NCBI RefSeq assembly: GCF_040659735.1
Contig: NZ_JBFANZ010000015.1
Coordinates: forward strand, 1 to 64,000
Direction: 5' to 3'
Length of the DNA stretch: 64,000 nt
Source of the DNA: Micromonospora_I sp040659735
GTDB taxonomy: Bacteria; Actinomycetota; Actinomycetes; Mycobacteriales; Micromonosporaceae
In this document: positions 8,184-16,188 of the stretch, piece after piece
Layout of the letters: every line of letters begins with the position of its first letter
How positions within the stretch are numbered: the first letter of the stretch is position 1
Position numbers and translations under genes: made by a program
Notes under the pieces: generated by a model
Told to the model about the DNA's origin: nothing
Seen by the model: only the letters and a program-made list of their open reading frames with translations
The model's database searches: none

Positions 8184-8189
8184 CATAGC
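8184..8189 (-). promoter_or_regulatory. murA: Candidate murA -10 (TATGCT)
   Basis: TATGCT on the minus strand about 85 nt upstream of the murA start, within the 190-bp gap between nadA and murA. It fits TAnnnT; the -35 is not clear. Confidence 0.35.
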
Positions 8190-8260
8190 GCTCCGTGACG
8201 GCGGAAGGGCCGCAGGATGGCCCGGCTTGGCATTAATCGGGGAAGTGGCGCAATTTCCCA

Positions 8261-8281
8261 CACCGACCGTCACGGTTGGTG
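8261..8281 (-). terminator. nadA terminator hairpin
   Basis: Nearly perfect inverted repeat CACCGACCGT / ACGGTTGGTG around a single C, 9 nt after the nadA stop codon. Confidence 0.65.
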
Positions 8282-8289
8282 ACTGAACG

Positions 8290-9468
8290 TCACGGCAGGG
8301 CGAGCATCTGATCGAGCGCCGTACGAGCGTGACGAGCGGTCTGCGGGTCGACCGTGATCTGGTTCGGCACCCGCCCGGCGACGAGCTCTTCGAGCGCCCA
8401 CACCAGGTGCGGTAGATCGATCCGGTTCATCGTGGAGCAGTAGCAGACGGCCCGGTCCAGGAACATGATCTGCTTGTCGGGGTGCGCGTCCGCCAGCCGG
8501 CGTACCAGATTGAGCTCGGTGCCGATCGCCCACGCCGAACCGGCCGGCGCGGCTTCGATCGCCCTGATGATGTACTCGGTCGAGCCGACCTGGTCGGCGG
8601 CCGTGACCACCTCGTGCCGGCACTCCGGGTGGACCAGCACGGTGACCCCGGGCACCCGGGCCCGCACCTCGTTGACGCTCTCCAGCGTGAACCGGCCGTG
8701 CACCGAGCAGTGCCCGCGCCACAGGATCATCTTCGCGTCGCGGAGCTGCTCCGGGGTGAGCCCGCCGCCCGGCTTGTGCGGGTCGTAGAGCACGCAGTCG
8801 TCGAGGCCGAAGCCCATCTCCAGCACCGCCGTGTTGCGACCGAGATGCTGATCCGGCAGGAAGAGCACCCGCTCGCCACGCTCGAACGCCCAGGCCAGCG
8901 CCCGCTCCGCGTTGGAGGAGGTGCAGACGACCCCGCCGTTGCGGCCGACGAAGCCCTTGATGTCGGCCGAGGAGTTCATGTAGGTCACCGGCACGGTCGA
9001 CCCGGCCACGCCGGCGTCGGCGAGCACCTCCCAGGCCGCCTCGACCTGCGACAGCACCGCCATGTCCGCCATCGAGCAGCCGGCGGCCAGATCGGGGAGA
9101 ACGACCTTCTGCGCGTCGCCGGTCAGGATGTCCGCGCTCTCCGCCATGAAGTGCACGCCGCAGAAGACGATGTACTCGGCGTCCGGGCGGGCCGCCGCCT
9201 CACGCGCCAGCTTGAACGAGTCGCCCGTCACGTCGGCGAACTGGATCACCTCGTCGCGCTGGTAGTGGTGGCCCAGCACGAAGACCCGGTCGCCCAACTC
9301 GGCCTTCGCCGCGGTCGCCCGCGCCACCAGATCGGGGTCGCTCGGCGCGGGCAACTCACCCGGACACTCCACGCCGCGCTCCGTGGAGGGGTCGCTGCCC
9401 CGGCCCAGCAGCAGCAGGGCCGTGGCGGTGCTGGATGGTTCAACCCAGGTCGAAGTCACGTCCGACAT
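8290..9468 (-). CDS. nadA: Quinolinate synthase
   Basis: 392 residues, NadA family. It condenses iminoaspartate with dihydroxyacetone phosphate to quinolinate in de novo NAD synthesis, using a [4Fe-4S] cluster. The three cluster cysteines are visible in LAAGCSMAD, ILWRGHCSVH and DRAVCYCSTMNR. The substrate motif GHHYQRDEVIQFADVTGDS is near residues 75-93. The 70-residue N-terminal extension matches longer actinobacterial forms. ATG 9468 is used. nadB and nadC, often adjacent, are absent here; the gene diverges from glycerate kinase with a 59-bp gap. Confidence 0.95.
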   Translation of the reverse strand: MSDVTSTWVEPSSTATALLLLGRGSDPSTERGVECPGELPAPSDPDLVARATAAKAELGDRVFVLGHHYQRDEVIQFADVTGDSFKLAREAAARPDAEYIVFCGVHFMAESADILTGDAQKVVLPDLAAGCSMADMAVLSQVEAAWEVLADAGVAGSTVPVTYMNSSADIKGFVGRNGGVVCTSSNAERALAWAFERGERVLFLPDQHLGRNTAVLEMGFGLDDCVLYDPHKPGGGLTPEQLRDAKMILWRGHCSVHGRFTLESVNEVRARVPGVTVLVHPECRHEVVTAADQVGSTEYIIRAIEAAPAGSAWAIGTELNLVRRLADAHPDKQIMFLDRAVCYCSTMNRIDLPHLVWALEELVAGRVPNQITVDPQTARHARTALDQMLALP

Positions 9469-9514
9469 CGTCCCACAGCCCGGGTCGGGCGTCTCCGATC
9501 ACGGTGTGGCCTGC

Positions 9515-9520
9515 CACACT
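9515..9520 (+). promoter_or_regulatory. -10-like CACACT for a leaderless start at 9528
   Basis: CACACT keeps A2 and T6 of the -10 and is 7 nt upstream of ATG 9528; no ribosome binding site is present. Confidence 0.35.
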
Positions 9521-9527
9521 GCCGTTC

Positions 9528-10679
9528 ATGCGGGTACTGATCTGTCCGGACAAATTCGCCGGCACGCTCTCTGCGCCGGAGGTCGCCGCCGCGGTCGCCG
9601 CCGGCTGGCACGAACACGCGCCGGCCGACGAGACGCTCCTGCGGCCGCTCGCCGACGGTGGACCGGGCTTCGTCGAGGTGCTGGCGAGCGCCGTCGACGG
9701 CCGGCGCCTGCCGGTGGCGACCGTCGACCCACTGGGCCGCCCGGCCGCCGGCGAGATACTGCTGGCGGGGGACGCTTCCACCGGAATCGCTGCCACCGGG
9801 GTCACCGCGTACGTCGAAAGCGCCCAGGCGTGCGGGCTGCACCTGCTCAGCGCCGAGGAACGGGACCCGAAGCGGACCACCTCGTACGGGCTCGGACTGC
9901 TCATCGCCGCCGCCGTCGAGACCGGCGCCCGACGGATCGTCGTCGGGCTCGGCGGATCGGCCACCAACGACGCCGGGGCCGGCATGCTCGCCGCGCTTGG
10001 CGCGACGCCGCTCGACGAGACCGGCCGGGCGCTGCCGTACGGCGGGGCCGCGCTCGCCGCGGTCGCGTCCCTCGACGGGGTGGCCCGGCTCCGCGACGTC
10101 GAACTGGTCGCCGCCACGGACGTGGACAACCCGCTCACCGGACTGCACGGCGCCTCCAACGTGTACGGGCCGCAGAAGGGCGCCACCCGGGAGGACGTGC
10201 TGCTGCTGGACGCGGCGATCGAGCGCTTCGCCGCCGTACTCGAACGGGATCTTCCCGGCTGTCCGCCCGGGCTGGCCGCGCTTCCCGGCGCCGGCGCGGC
10301 CGGTGGCCTGGGCGCCGCCATCCTCGCTCTCGGCGGCCGGTGCGAATCGGGGATCGCCCTGGTCACCCGGCTGATCGGTCTCGACGAGGCGCTCGACCGG
10401 GTGGATCTGGTGATCACCGGTGAGGGGTCGTTCGACCACCAGTCGCTGCGCGGCAAGGTGGTCGCCGGAGTGGCCGGCGCGGCCCGTGACCGCGGCCTGC
10501 CCTGCGTGGTGCTCGCCGGTCGGATCAGCGCGGGGCGGCGCGAGTCGGCCGCCGCCGGGATCACCGAGGCGTACTCCCTGGTCGAGCACTTCGGCGATGA
10601 CGTGGAGCGGGCGATGCGCGAGCCGGCCGAGGGCCTGCGCGCCATCGCGACGCGCCTCGCCGGCCAGTGGAGCCGGTGA
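9528..10679 (+). CDS. glxK: Glycerate kinase
   Basis: 383 residues, GckA/GlxK-type glycerate kinase, which phosphorylates D-glycerate (2-phosphoglycerate in this family). The N-terminus MRVLICPDKFAGTLSAPEVA, ADGGPGF, the VGLGGSATNDAGAGML nucleotide loop and ITGEGSFDHQSLRGKV are family hallmarks. ATG 9528 is the natural start; upstream in-frame codons lie within the divergent nadA gene. In mycobacteria a glycerate kinase also sits next to the ErpA-type protein, as here. Confidence 0.93.
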   Translation: MRVLICPDKFAGTLSAPEVAAAVAAGWHEHAPADETLLRPLADGGPGFVEVLASAVDGRRLPVATVDPLGRPAAGEILLAGDASTGIAATGVTAYVESAQACGLHLLSAEERDPKRTTSYGLGLLIAAAVETGARRIVVGLGGSATNDAGAGMLAALGATPLDETGRALPYGGAALAAVASLDGVARLRDVELVAATDVDNPLTGLHGASNVYGPQKGATREDVLLLDAAIERFAAVLERDLPGCPPGLAALPGAGAAGGLGAAILALGGRCESGIALVTRLIGLDEALDRVDLVITGEGSFDHQSLRGKVVAGVAGAARDRGLPCVVLAGRISAGRRESAAAGITEAYSLVEHFGDDVERAMREPAEGLRAIATRLAGQWSR

Positions 10680-10809
10680 CGCCACCGCGTGACCGCCGTG
10701 AGCTGCGCCTCACCGAAGTAACATGGGTACCCGGATTGGGAATCACCGGCCAGCGGGCTAGCGTTGGCCAGTACGGACAAGACCGCACCGGCGCAGGGAG
10801 ACCCTCATC

Positions 10810-11178
10810 GTGACCACTTCAGCGCAGCCCGAGTCGATCAAGGCCGAGGCGCCGACCACCATCGCCCTCACCGACATCGCGGCGCAGAAGGTTAAGGCCC
10901 TGATCGAGCAGGAAGGCCGCGATGACCTGCGGCTCCGTGTCGCCGTGCAGCCGGGTGGCTGCTCCGGCATGCGGTATCAGCTCTTCTTCGACGAGCGTTC
11001 GCTCGACGGCGACGTCGTGACCGACTTCGACGGTGTCGAGGTTGTCGTCGACCGCATGAGCGCTCCTTACCTGGCCGGCGCCAGCATCGACTTCGCCGAC
11101 CGGATCGACGCGCAGGGCTTCACCATCGACAACCCCAACGCGCAGAACTCCTGCGCGTGCGGCGACTCGTTCCACTGA
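10810..11178 (+). CDS. erpA: Iron-sulfur cluster insertion protein of the ErpA/HesB type
   Basis: 122-residue A-type Fe-S carrier. The three conserved cysteines are present: VAVQPGGCSGM (first) and the C-terminal NSCACGDSFH (second and third). It delivers clusters to apo-proteins. GTG 10810 is preceded by GGGAGA. A cysteine desulfurase/TusA pair and the Rieske protein are encoded nearby, which fits sulfur and Fe-S supply to respiration, though the link is only positional. Confidence 0.93.
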   Translation: MTTSAQPESIKAEAPTTIALTDIAAQKVKALIEQEGRDDLRLRVAVQPGGCSGMRYQLFFDERSLDGDVVTDFDGVEVVVDRMSAPYLAGASIDFADRIDAQGFTIDNPNAQNSCACGDSFH

Positions 11179-11198
11179 GCCGAGCCCAACCGCTTTAC

Positions 11199-11280
11199 GG
11201 GGCCGCCTGTGCGGCGCCTACCGATCCGTCGCGCCGTTCGCGCGGTGCGATGGATCGGCACAGGCGCCGCGCGCGGCCCC
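11199..11280. terminator. Long imperfect hairpin downstream of erpA
   Basis: Arms of about 34 nt (starting GGGGCCGC at 11199 and ending GCGGCCCC at 11280) pair with few mismatches around a short loop near 11233-11243. It lies 20 nt after the erpA stop and about 100 nt before the kinase gene. It is longer than a usual terminator and may also shape the kinase leader. Confidence 0.65.
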
Positions 11281-11340
11281 GTTCCGCGTTCCCGGCGGCG
11301 CCCACCGAACCGGCGGGGCGGGACACCACGCACCGCCCGG

Positions 11341-11346
11341 TAGGCT
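11341..11346 (+). promoter_or_regulatory. Candidate -10 TAGGCT for the PfkB-family kinase
   Basis: TAGGCT fits TAnnnT and would give a leader of about 30 nt before ATG 11384. Confidence 0.4.
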
Positions 11347-11383
11347 GACCGCCGCGGAATCCCACCTCTACCCGAAGGCCGAC

Positions 11384-12361
11384 ATGAAGATCGCCGTCAG
11401 CGGCTCGATCGCGACCGACCACCTGATGCACTTTCCGGGCCGGTTCGCTGATCAGTTCATCGCCGACCAGCTCCACAAGGTGTCGCTCTCGTTCCTCGTC
11501 GACGATCTCGTGGTGCGGCGTGGCGGGGTAGCCGCCAACATCGCCTTCGGCATGGCGCAGCTCGGACTGCGTCCGATCCTGCTCGGCGCCGTCGGCGCCG
11601 ACTTCGCCGACTACCGGTCCTGGCTGGAACGGCACGGCGTGGACTGTGACTCGGTGCACGTCAGCGAGGTTGCCCACACGGCCAGGTTCGTCTGCACCAC
11701 GGACCTCGACATGTGCCAGATCGCCTCGTTCTACGCGGGAGCGATGAGCGAGGCCCGCAACATCGAGCTCGCCCCGGTCGCCGCCCGCGCCGGCGGGCTC
11801 GACCTCGTGCTGGTCAGCGCCGACGACCCCGAGGCGATGATCCGCCACTCCGAGGAGTGCCGCACCCGCGGCTACGCCTTCGCGGCGGACCCGTCGCAGC
11901 AGCTCGCCCGGATGGACGGCGGCGACGTGGCGAAGCTCATCGAGGGCGCCGACTACCTGCTCACCAACGACTACGAGAAGTCGCTGCTGGAGAGCAAGGC
12001 CGGACTGACCGACGCCGAGGTGCTCGATCGGGTGAAGGTCCGGGTCACCACGCTCGGCAAGCACGGCGTGGAGATCACCGGTCGTGACATGGAGCGCATC
12101 CACGTGCCGATCGCGCGTGAGATCGAGGCGTACGACCCCACCGGGGTCGGCGACGGCTTCCGGGCGGGCTTCTTCGCGGCCCTGTCCTGGGGCCTCGGGC
12201 TGGAACGCGCCGCCCAGGTCGGCTCCCTGCTGGCGACCCTGGTCCTGGAGACCGTCGGCACCCAGGAGTACACCGTGCGCCCGGACATCTTCGTCAAGCG
12301 CCTGGCGGAGTCCTACGGCGACACCGCGGCCGCCGAGGTCGCCCGCCACCTCCCCGCCTAA
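11384..12361 (+). CDS. PfkB-family carbohydrate/nucleoside kinase (adenosine kinase-like)
   Basis: 325 residues with the ribokinase fold. VSGSIATDHLMHFPGRFADQ opens the protein, RRGGVAANIAFGMAQLGL is PfkB signature 1, and YDPTGVGDGFRAGFFAAL carries the anion hole and catalytic Asp of signature 2. Such kinases phosphorylate a sugar or nucleoside hydroxyl with ATP. The gene position between ErpA and ctaC matches the mycobacterial PfkB protein reported as an adenosine kinase, so adenosine is a likely substrate, but this is by homology and synteny only. ATG 11384 has a weak AAGG upstream. Confidence 0.88.
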   Translation: MKIAVSGSIATDHLMHFPGRFADQFIADQLHKVSLSFLVDDLVVRRGGVAANIAFGMAQLGLRPILLGAVGADFADYRSWLERHGVDCDSVHVSEVAHTARFVCTTDLDMCQIASFYAGAMSEARNIELAPVAARAGGLDLVLVSADDPEAMIRHSEECRTRGYAFAADPSQQLARMDGGDVAKLIEGADYLLTNDYEKSLLESKAGLTDAEVLDRVKVRVTTLGKHGVEITGRDMERIHVPIAREIEAYDPTGVGDGFRAGFFAALSWGLGLERAAQVGSLLATLVLETVGTQEYTVRPDIFVKRLAESYGDTAAAEVARHLPA

Positions 12362-12392
12362 ACAGCCACGGCGCGCGACCCGCTTTCCCTGC

Positions 12393-12450
12393 CGATCAAG
12401 GACGTATTCACGTGATCGAAGATCAAACCGTGCGCATACGTCCTTGATCG
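12393..12450 (-). repeat. 58-bp dispersed palindromic element, copy A
   Basis: CGATCAAGGACGTAT (12393-12407) and ATACGTCCTTGATCG (12436-12450) form a perfect 15-bp stem. The whole is the reverse orientation of the copies at 15474, 31397 and 59631. It lies between the converging kinase and TusA genes and can act as a terminator for both. Confidence 0.85.
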
Positions 12451-12485
12451 ACGGGGAGGGAGCGCGTCCGTGGTGGAGGGTCGGG

Positions 12486-12713
12486 TCAGGGGTGGGCGCG
12501 GCGGACGTCGAAGGCCGTGGGGGAGGGGCGTCCCACGAACTCCTGACCGCGCATCCGGCACCAGGCCGGGATGTCGACGGCCGCGGCGGGGTCGTCGGCG
12601 AGTACCCGGAGCACCGCGCCGGCGGGCAGGTCGGGCAGGCGCCGCGCGAGCGCGATGACCGGCAGCGGGCAGCGCTGACCGAGACAGTCGAGCACCTCCG
12701 CCGGCCCCGTCAC
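12486..12713 (-). CDS. TusA-family sulfur carrier protein
   Basis: 75 residues. The conserved Cys-Pro-x-Pro motif is in LGQRCPLPVIALARR, and the rest fits the TusA/SirA two-layer fold (GAVLRVLADDPAAAVDIPAW). TusA proteins accept persulfide sulfur from a cysteine desulfurase and relay it to thiolation or cofactor pathways. GTG 12713 overlaps the stop of the upstream desulfurase by 4 bp (GTGA), so the two are coupled, and direct transfer from that enzyme is likely. The pathway served cannot be read from the sequence. Confidence 0.88.
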   Translation of the reverse strand: MTGPAEVLDCLGQRCPLPVIALARRLPDLPAGAVLRVLADDPAAAVDIPAWCRMRGQEFVGRPSPTAFDVRRAHP

Positions 12714-13861
12714 AGCCCCACCACGCCCGCCTCGGCCCGCAGGTCCGCGACGACCTGCGGCAGTTCGGCGAGGAAGCGGTCCACCTCCGCGGGCGTCGTG
12801 TCCCGGTGCAACGAGACCCGTACGTTGCCGTGCGACAACACCCCCATCGCCTCCAGCACGTGGCTGGGGCGCAGCGTCGACGCGGTGCACGACGAGCCGG
12901 ACGAGACCGCGAAGCCGCGGCGGTCGAGCGCGTGCAGCAGCGCCTCGCCATCGACGTACAGGCACGAGAACGTCACCAGGTGGGGGAGGCGGTCGGTGGG
13001 GTGACCCACCACCTCGACATCGGGAACGGTCGCGGCGACGGTCGCCCGGATCCGGTCGACGAGCGCGGCCAATCGCGTCGCCTCGGCCGCCGCGTCGGCG
13101 GTCACGGCGCGCAGGGCGGCGGCCGCCGCCACCACCGCGGGGAGATCAAGAACACCCGGGGTACGGCCGGACTCGCGCTCGTCCGCGGGATAGGGAGACT
13201 CCCACCGCGTGCCTTTGCGGACGACGAGCACGCCGACGCCCGGCGGACCGCCCCACTTGTGGGCGCTCGCCGACAGCAGCGACCAGCCGTCCGGCACCGG
13301 AGCCCGTCCGACCGACTGCGCGGCGTCGACGTAGAGCGGCACTCCCGCCGCCGCGCACGCCTCGGCGGCCGCCGCGACCGGCTGCACCGTACCGACCTCG
13401 TGGCTGGCGCTGATCAACGCGGCCAGCGCGACCCCGGGGGCTGTCACCGCCGCCGCCCAGGCATCCGCGTCGAGGCGACCGAGCCGGTCGACCGGCACCG
13501 AGACGAGGTCGCCACCGGCCGCCACGTGCCGCTCGCCCGCGTGCAGCACGGCCGAGTGCTCGATCGCGGAGTGCACGAACACCCGTCCCGCCCGCCGGCG
13601 CCCGGCCAGGCCGCCCAGCACGGCGGCGTGCGCGGAGGCCGTACCGCTGGCGGTGAAGGAGAGCTCGTCCGGCCGTACCCCGAGAAGCTCGGCGGTCACG
13701 GCCCGCGCCGCGTCGAGCAGCTGGCGTGCGCGGCGGGCCTGCGTGTAGAGCCGGCCCGGGTCGGCCCAGCCGTCCTCCAGGGCCGCGAGCAACGCCTGCC
13801 GCGCCACCGGATGCAGCGGCATCGCGGTGGCCGCGTCGAAGTACGCGCCTGTCACGCTCAC
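12710..13861 (-). CDS. Cysteine desulfurase (class V aminotransferase)
   Basis: 383-residue PLP enzyme of the IscS/NifS family, converting cysteine to alanine and enzyme-bound persulfide. The PLP lysine is in SASAHKWGGPPGVG and the persulfide cysteine in SSGSSCTASTLRPSHVLEAMG, with AALISASHEVGTVQP in between. The start is GTG 13861 (VSVTGAYFDAATAMPLHP), chosen because TACCGT lies 7 nt upstream without a Shine-Dalgarno. The frame is open further upstream but without family similarity. It forms a two-gene operon with tusA, divergent from ctaC. Confidence 0.92.
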   Translation of the reverse strand: MSVTGAYFDAATAMPLHPVARQALLAALEDGWADPGRLYTQARRARQLLDAARAVTAELLGVRPDELSFTASGTASAHAAVLGGLAGRRRAGRVFVHSAIEHSAVLHAGERHVAAGGDLVSVPVDRLGRLDADAWAAAVTAPGVALAALISASHEVGTVQPVAAAAEACAAAGVPLYVDAAQSVGRAPVPDGWSLLSASAHKWGGPPGVGVLVVRKGTRWESPYPADERESGRTPGVLDLPAVVAAAAALRAVTADAAAEATRLAALVDRIRATVAATVPDVEVVGHPTDRLPHLVTFSCLYVDGEALLHALDRRGFAVSSGSSCTASTLRPSHVLEAMGVLSHGNVRVSLHRDTTPAEVDRFLAELPQVVADLRAEAGVVGL

Positions 13862-13868
13862 GAATGAG

Positions 13869-13874
13869 ACGGTA
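13869..13874 (-). promoter_or_regulatory. -10 TACCGT for the leaderless desulfurase start
   Basis: TACCGT on the minus strand is followed by 7 nt and GTG 13861. Confidence 0.5.
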
Positions 13875-14030
13875 TCGCGTGGCTCATTGAGCATGATCAG
13901 ACCGGGTTGACACGCCGACCCCAAGACGGTCCGGGCGGAGATGGTCGAGTAATCTGCGACCGTCGGTGACGCCTTTGCCGCCGGTGCTGACGAATCAGAC
14001 ACCAGCGGCGCTGCAGGGAGGCAGGACCAG

Positions 14031-14978
14031 GTGGTCGCAAGGGGTTCGGAGGTACGGCCCACGGCCGGTAGGCACAGCCAGCGGCGCCGTGCCGGACGGC
14101 TGGCCGGGCTCGGTGTCGGTGGAGCGGTGCTGCTGGCCCTGCTCGCCGGATGCGATGTCGGTAGCACGTTCCGCGGCTTCGGCTGGCCGGAGCACGGCAT
14201 CTCGCAGCAGTCCGAGAGGATGTACGACCTGTGGATCGGGTCGACGATCGCGGCGCTCGCGGTCGGCGTCTTCGTGTGGGGTCTGATCTTCTGGTGCATC
14301 ATCCGCTACCGGCGGCGCGGCGACGAGTTGCCCGTGCAGACCCGGTTCAACATGCCGATGGAGTTCCTCTACACCATCGCGCCGATCCTGGTCGTCGCCG
14401 TGCTCTTCTACTACACGGCGATCGTGCAGACCGATGTCGACCGGCTCAGCAAGAACCCGGACGTCACCGTCGAGGTCGTCGCGTTCAAGTGGAACTGGCA
14501 GTTCAACTACCGCGACGGCAAGGGCCCGGACGCCAAGAACATCGCCTCGACGCTCGGTTCCTCCGACGTCATCCCGATCCTGGTCGTGCCGACCGGTAAG
14601 AAGGTCCGGTTCGAGGAGATCAGCCGCGACGTCATCCATTCGTTCTGGGTGCCGGAGCTGCTCTTCAAGCGCGATGTGTTCCCCGGCAAGACGCGGAACG
14701 TCTTCGAGGTCACCATCACCAGCCCCGGCCGGTACGTGGGGCGCTGCGCCGAGCTCTGCGGCACCTACCACTCGATGATGAACTTCGAGATGCGTGCCGT
14801 GTCGCCGGAGAAGTACGACCAGTTCCTCGCCGCCAAGCAGGCGGGCAAGTCGACGCAGGACGCGCTGAAGGCGATCGGGGAGGACCCGCTGGCCACCACG
14901 ACCACGCCGTTCGCGACCAAGCGCGACCTGCAGAACTTCGGCAATGAAAGCGCCACCGGCGCCGGAACCGGAAGGTGA
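14031..14978 (+). CDS. ctaC: Cytochrome c oxidase subunit II
   Basis: 315 residues, membrane-anchored with the CuA centre on the outer face. A basic N-terminus leads to a lipobox LLALLAGC (Cys41). Two membrane helices follow (about 66-92 and 105-128). The CuA ligands are in VIHSFWVPELLFKRD and GRCAELCGTYHSMMNFEM (Cys-x3-Cys-x3-His-x2-Met), and KWNWQF is present. It receives electrons from the di-haem QcrC of the bcc-aa3 supercomplex. GTG 14031 is preceded by GGGAGG. ctaF follows after 9 bp; ctaD, which lies between them in some actinomycetes, is not here. Confidence 0.95.
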   Translation: MVARGSEVRPTAGRHSQRRRAGRLAGLGVGGAVLLALLAGCDVGSTFRGFGWPEHGISQQSERMYDLWIGSTIAALAVGVFVWGLIFWCIIRYRRRGDELPVQTRFNMPMEFLYTIAPILVVAVLFYYTAIVQTDVDRLSKNPDVTVEVVAFKWNWQFNYRDGKGPDAKNIASTLGSSDVIPILVVPTGKKVRFEEISRDVIHSFWVPELLFKRDVFPGKTRNVFEVTITSPGRYVGRCAELCGTYHSMMNFEMRAVSPEKYDQFLAAKQAGKSTQDALKAIGEDPLATTTTPFATKRDLQNFGNESATGAGTGR

Positions 14979-14987
14979 GGACGGGTC

Positions 14988-15413
14988 ATGAAGACTGAAT
15001 GGCGCTTGTTCGCCGTCGTCGCAGCCTTCCTGTTTGGGATCAGCATCGTCTACACGGTGTGGAACGAGATGTTCTTCCACAACATCGACTGGGTCGGCAC
15101 CATGGCACTGCTGCTGTCGTGTCTGCTGTGCGCGATGTGCGCCGGGTTCTTCTGGTTCGTGTCGCGCCGTATCGACCCGCGGCCGGAGGACCGGCCGGAC
15201 GCCGAGATCGCGGAGGGCGCCGGCGAGATCGGCTTCTTCAGCCCGGGCAGCTACTGGCCGTTCGGCATCGCGCTCGCCGCGACGATCGTGGGGCTCGGCC
15301 TGGTGTTCTGGCAGATGTGGCTGGTCGGCCTCGGCATTATCGCGGTTATCGCCTCGTCCTCCGCCATGCTCTTCGAGTACTACTCCGGCACCCGCCGGAC
15401 CGCCGAGCACTGA
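14988..15413 (+). CDS. ctaF: Actinobacterial cytochrome c oxidase subunit IV
   Basis: 141 residues with four hydrophobic helices (LFAVVAAFLFGISIVYTVW, a second at about 36-56, and two in the C-terminal half), the pattern of the actinobacteria-specific aa3 oxidase subunit IV. EIGFFSPGSYWPFGIALAA is the conserved linker. The start ATG 14988 follows GGTGAGGACGG. Translated with ctaC; the pair is transcribed away from the desulfurase operon. Confidence 0.9.
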   Translation: MKTEWRLFAVVAAFLFGISIVYTVWNEMFFHNIDWVGTMALLLSCLLCAMCAGFFWFVSRRIDPRPEDRPDAEIAEGAGEIGFFSPGSYWPFGIALAATIVGLGLVFWQMWLVGLGIIAVIASSSAMLFEYYSGTRRTAEH

Positions 15414-15978
15414 TCCGGTCGGCTCCGCCGCTCCGCTTCACCGCTCTGTTTCGCGCGTAAGCACCTCGCCCGTCGATCAAGGACATATGCGCACGGTTGG
15501 ATCTCCGATCGTGTGAATACGTCCTTGATCGGCGGGCTTTTCCGTCGCGGCGGATTTCCCCGAGGGCCACGCAAGCTGTCCGTGTGGCGGCCTACGGCTG
15601 CCGTAGCGCGGCTGGGCGGGGGCCGCGACTCTCAAGCCGGGAAGCGGGGTCATGGGCGCGCAGAGCCGCTCTGAGGCGGTCGCCGGTCAGGCAGGGCCGC
15701 TGCGGCGCGCAACGGCGCAGGTGTCCACCGTGTGGCGCCGCGTCCCGCCGCGTTGGCGCAGGGTCGGAGTCGCCGGACGGCGTCACCGCCGGCGGGAGCG
15801 GACCGGCCGCGCGGCGTCACCGCCGGTCGGTCGGACCGACCGCGGGGCGTCCCCGTCGTCGGCGAACCGCTCCCGCACGGACCGCGATGCGAAGATCCGC
15901 GCGATCAGGGGTTGTCACCTCCGACGCGCCGCGCGCGCCGGACGTACTTCCTGATGACGCGGATCGTGGAGGGCGGGG
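15414..15978. other. Gene-poor stretch of about 565 bp
   Basis: After ctaF comes a 58-bp palindromic element (15474-15531). From 15540 to 15978 the DNA is GC-rich and contains short direct repeats around GTCACCGCCGG (near 15782 and 15819). Open frames on both strands are Arg/Pro/Ala-rich, without ribosome binding sites or family resemblance. I see no gene here; it may be decayed coding DNA or the untranslated tail of the minus-strand zinc-ribbon gene. Confidence 0.5.
15474..15531 (+). repeat. 58-bp dispersed palindromic element, copy B
   Basis: CGATCAAGGAC (15474-15484) pairs with GTCCTTGATCG (15521-15531). The flanks GCCCG and CGGGC extend the stem. The loop side contains GATCTCCGATCGTGTGAA, shared with the other copies. 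It lies 60 bp after ctaF. Confidence 0.85.
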
Positions 15979-16188
15979 TCAGGCGGCACGGCGGTGCCGG
16001 GGTGCGACGCGGGGGCCGCGCCGCCGCAACCGGACCCGTGCGGCGACCGGGCCGGTCATGATGGCGCTCCCGCAGCCGGTGCAGGCGAGTTCGGGGCAGT
16101 CTTCGTCGTCGTGCCCGTCCTCGCAGGGCGGCGCCTCGAAGAGCATCTCGGTCTCGCAGGCCGCGCAGTGCAGCTCACGGTCTCGCAC
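15979..16188 (-). CDS. Small zinc-ribbon protein with two CxxC motifs
   Basis: 69 residues: RDRELHCAACETEMLFEAPP, then an acidic stretch and LACTGCGSAIMTGPVAA, ending in a basic Arg-rich tail. Two Cys-x2-Cys knuckles about 28 residues apart suggest a structural zinc site; additional Cys residues (PPCEDG, EDCPE) lie between. GTG 16188 has a strong GAGGAG 7 nt upstream, which supports a real gene. Function unknown; it lies between ctaF and qcrB, converging with ctaF. Confidence 0.72.
   Translation of the reverse strand: MRDRELHCAACETEMLFEAPPCEDGHDDEDCPELACTGCGSAIMTGPVAARVRLRRRGPRVAPRHRRAA

Noticed and set aside
6699..8198. Plus-strand 499-codon open frame opposite murA
   Set aside because: Antisense of a clear murA; His/Asp/Val-rich composition typical of antisense frames in high-GC genomes.
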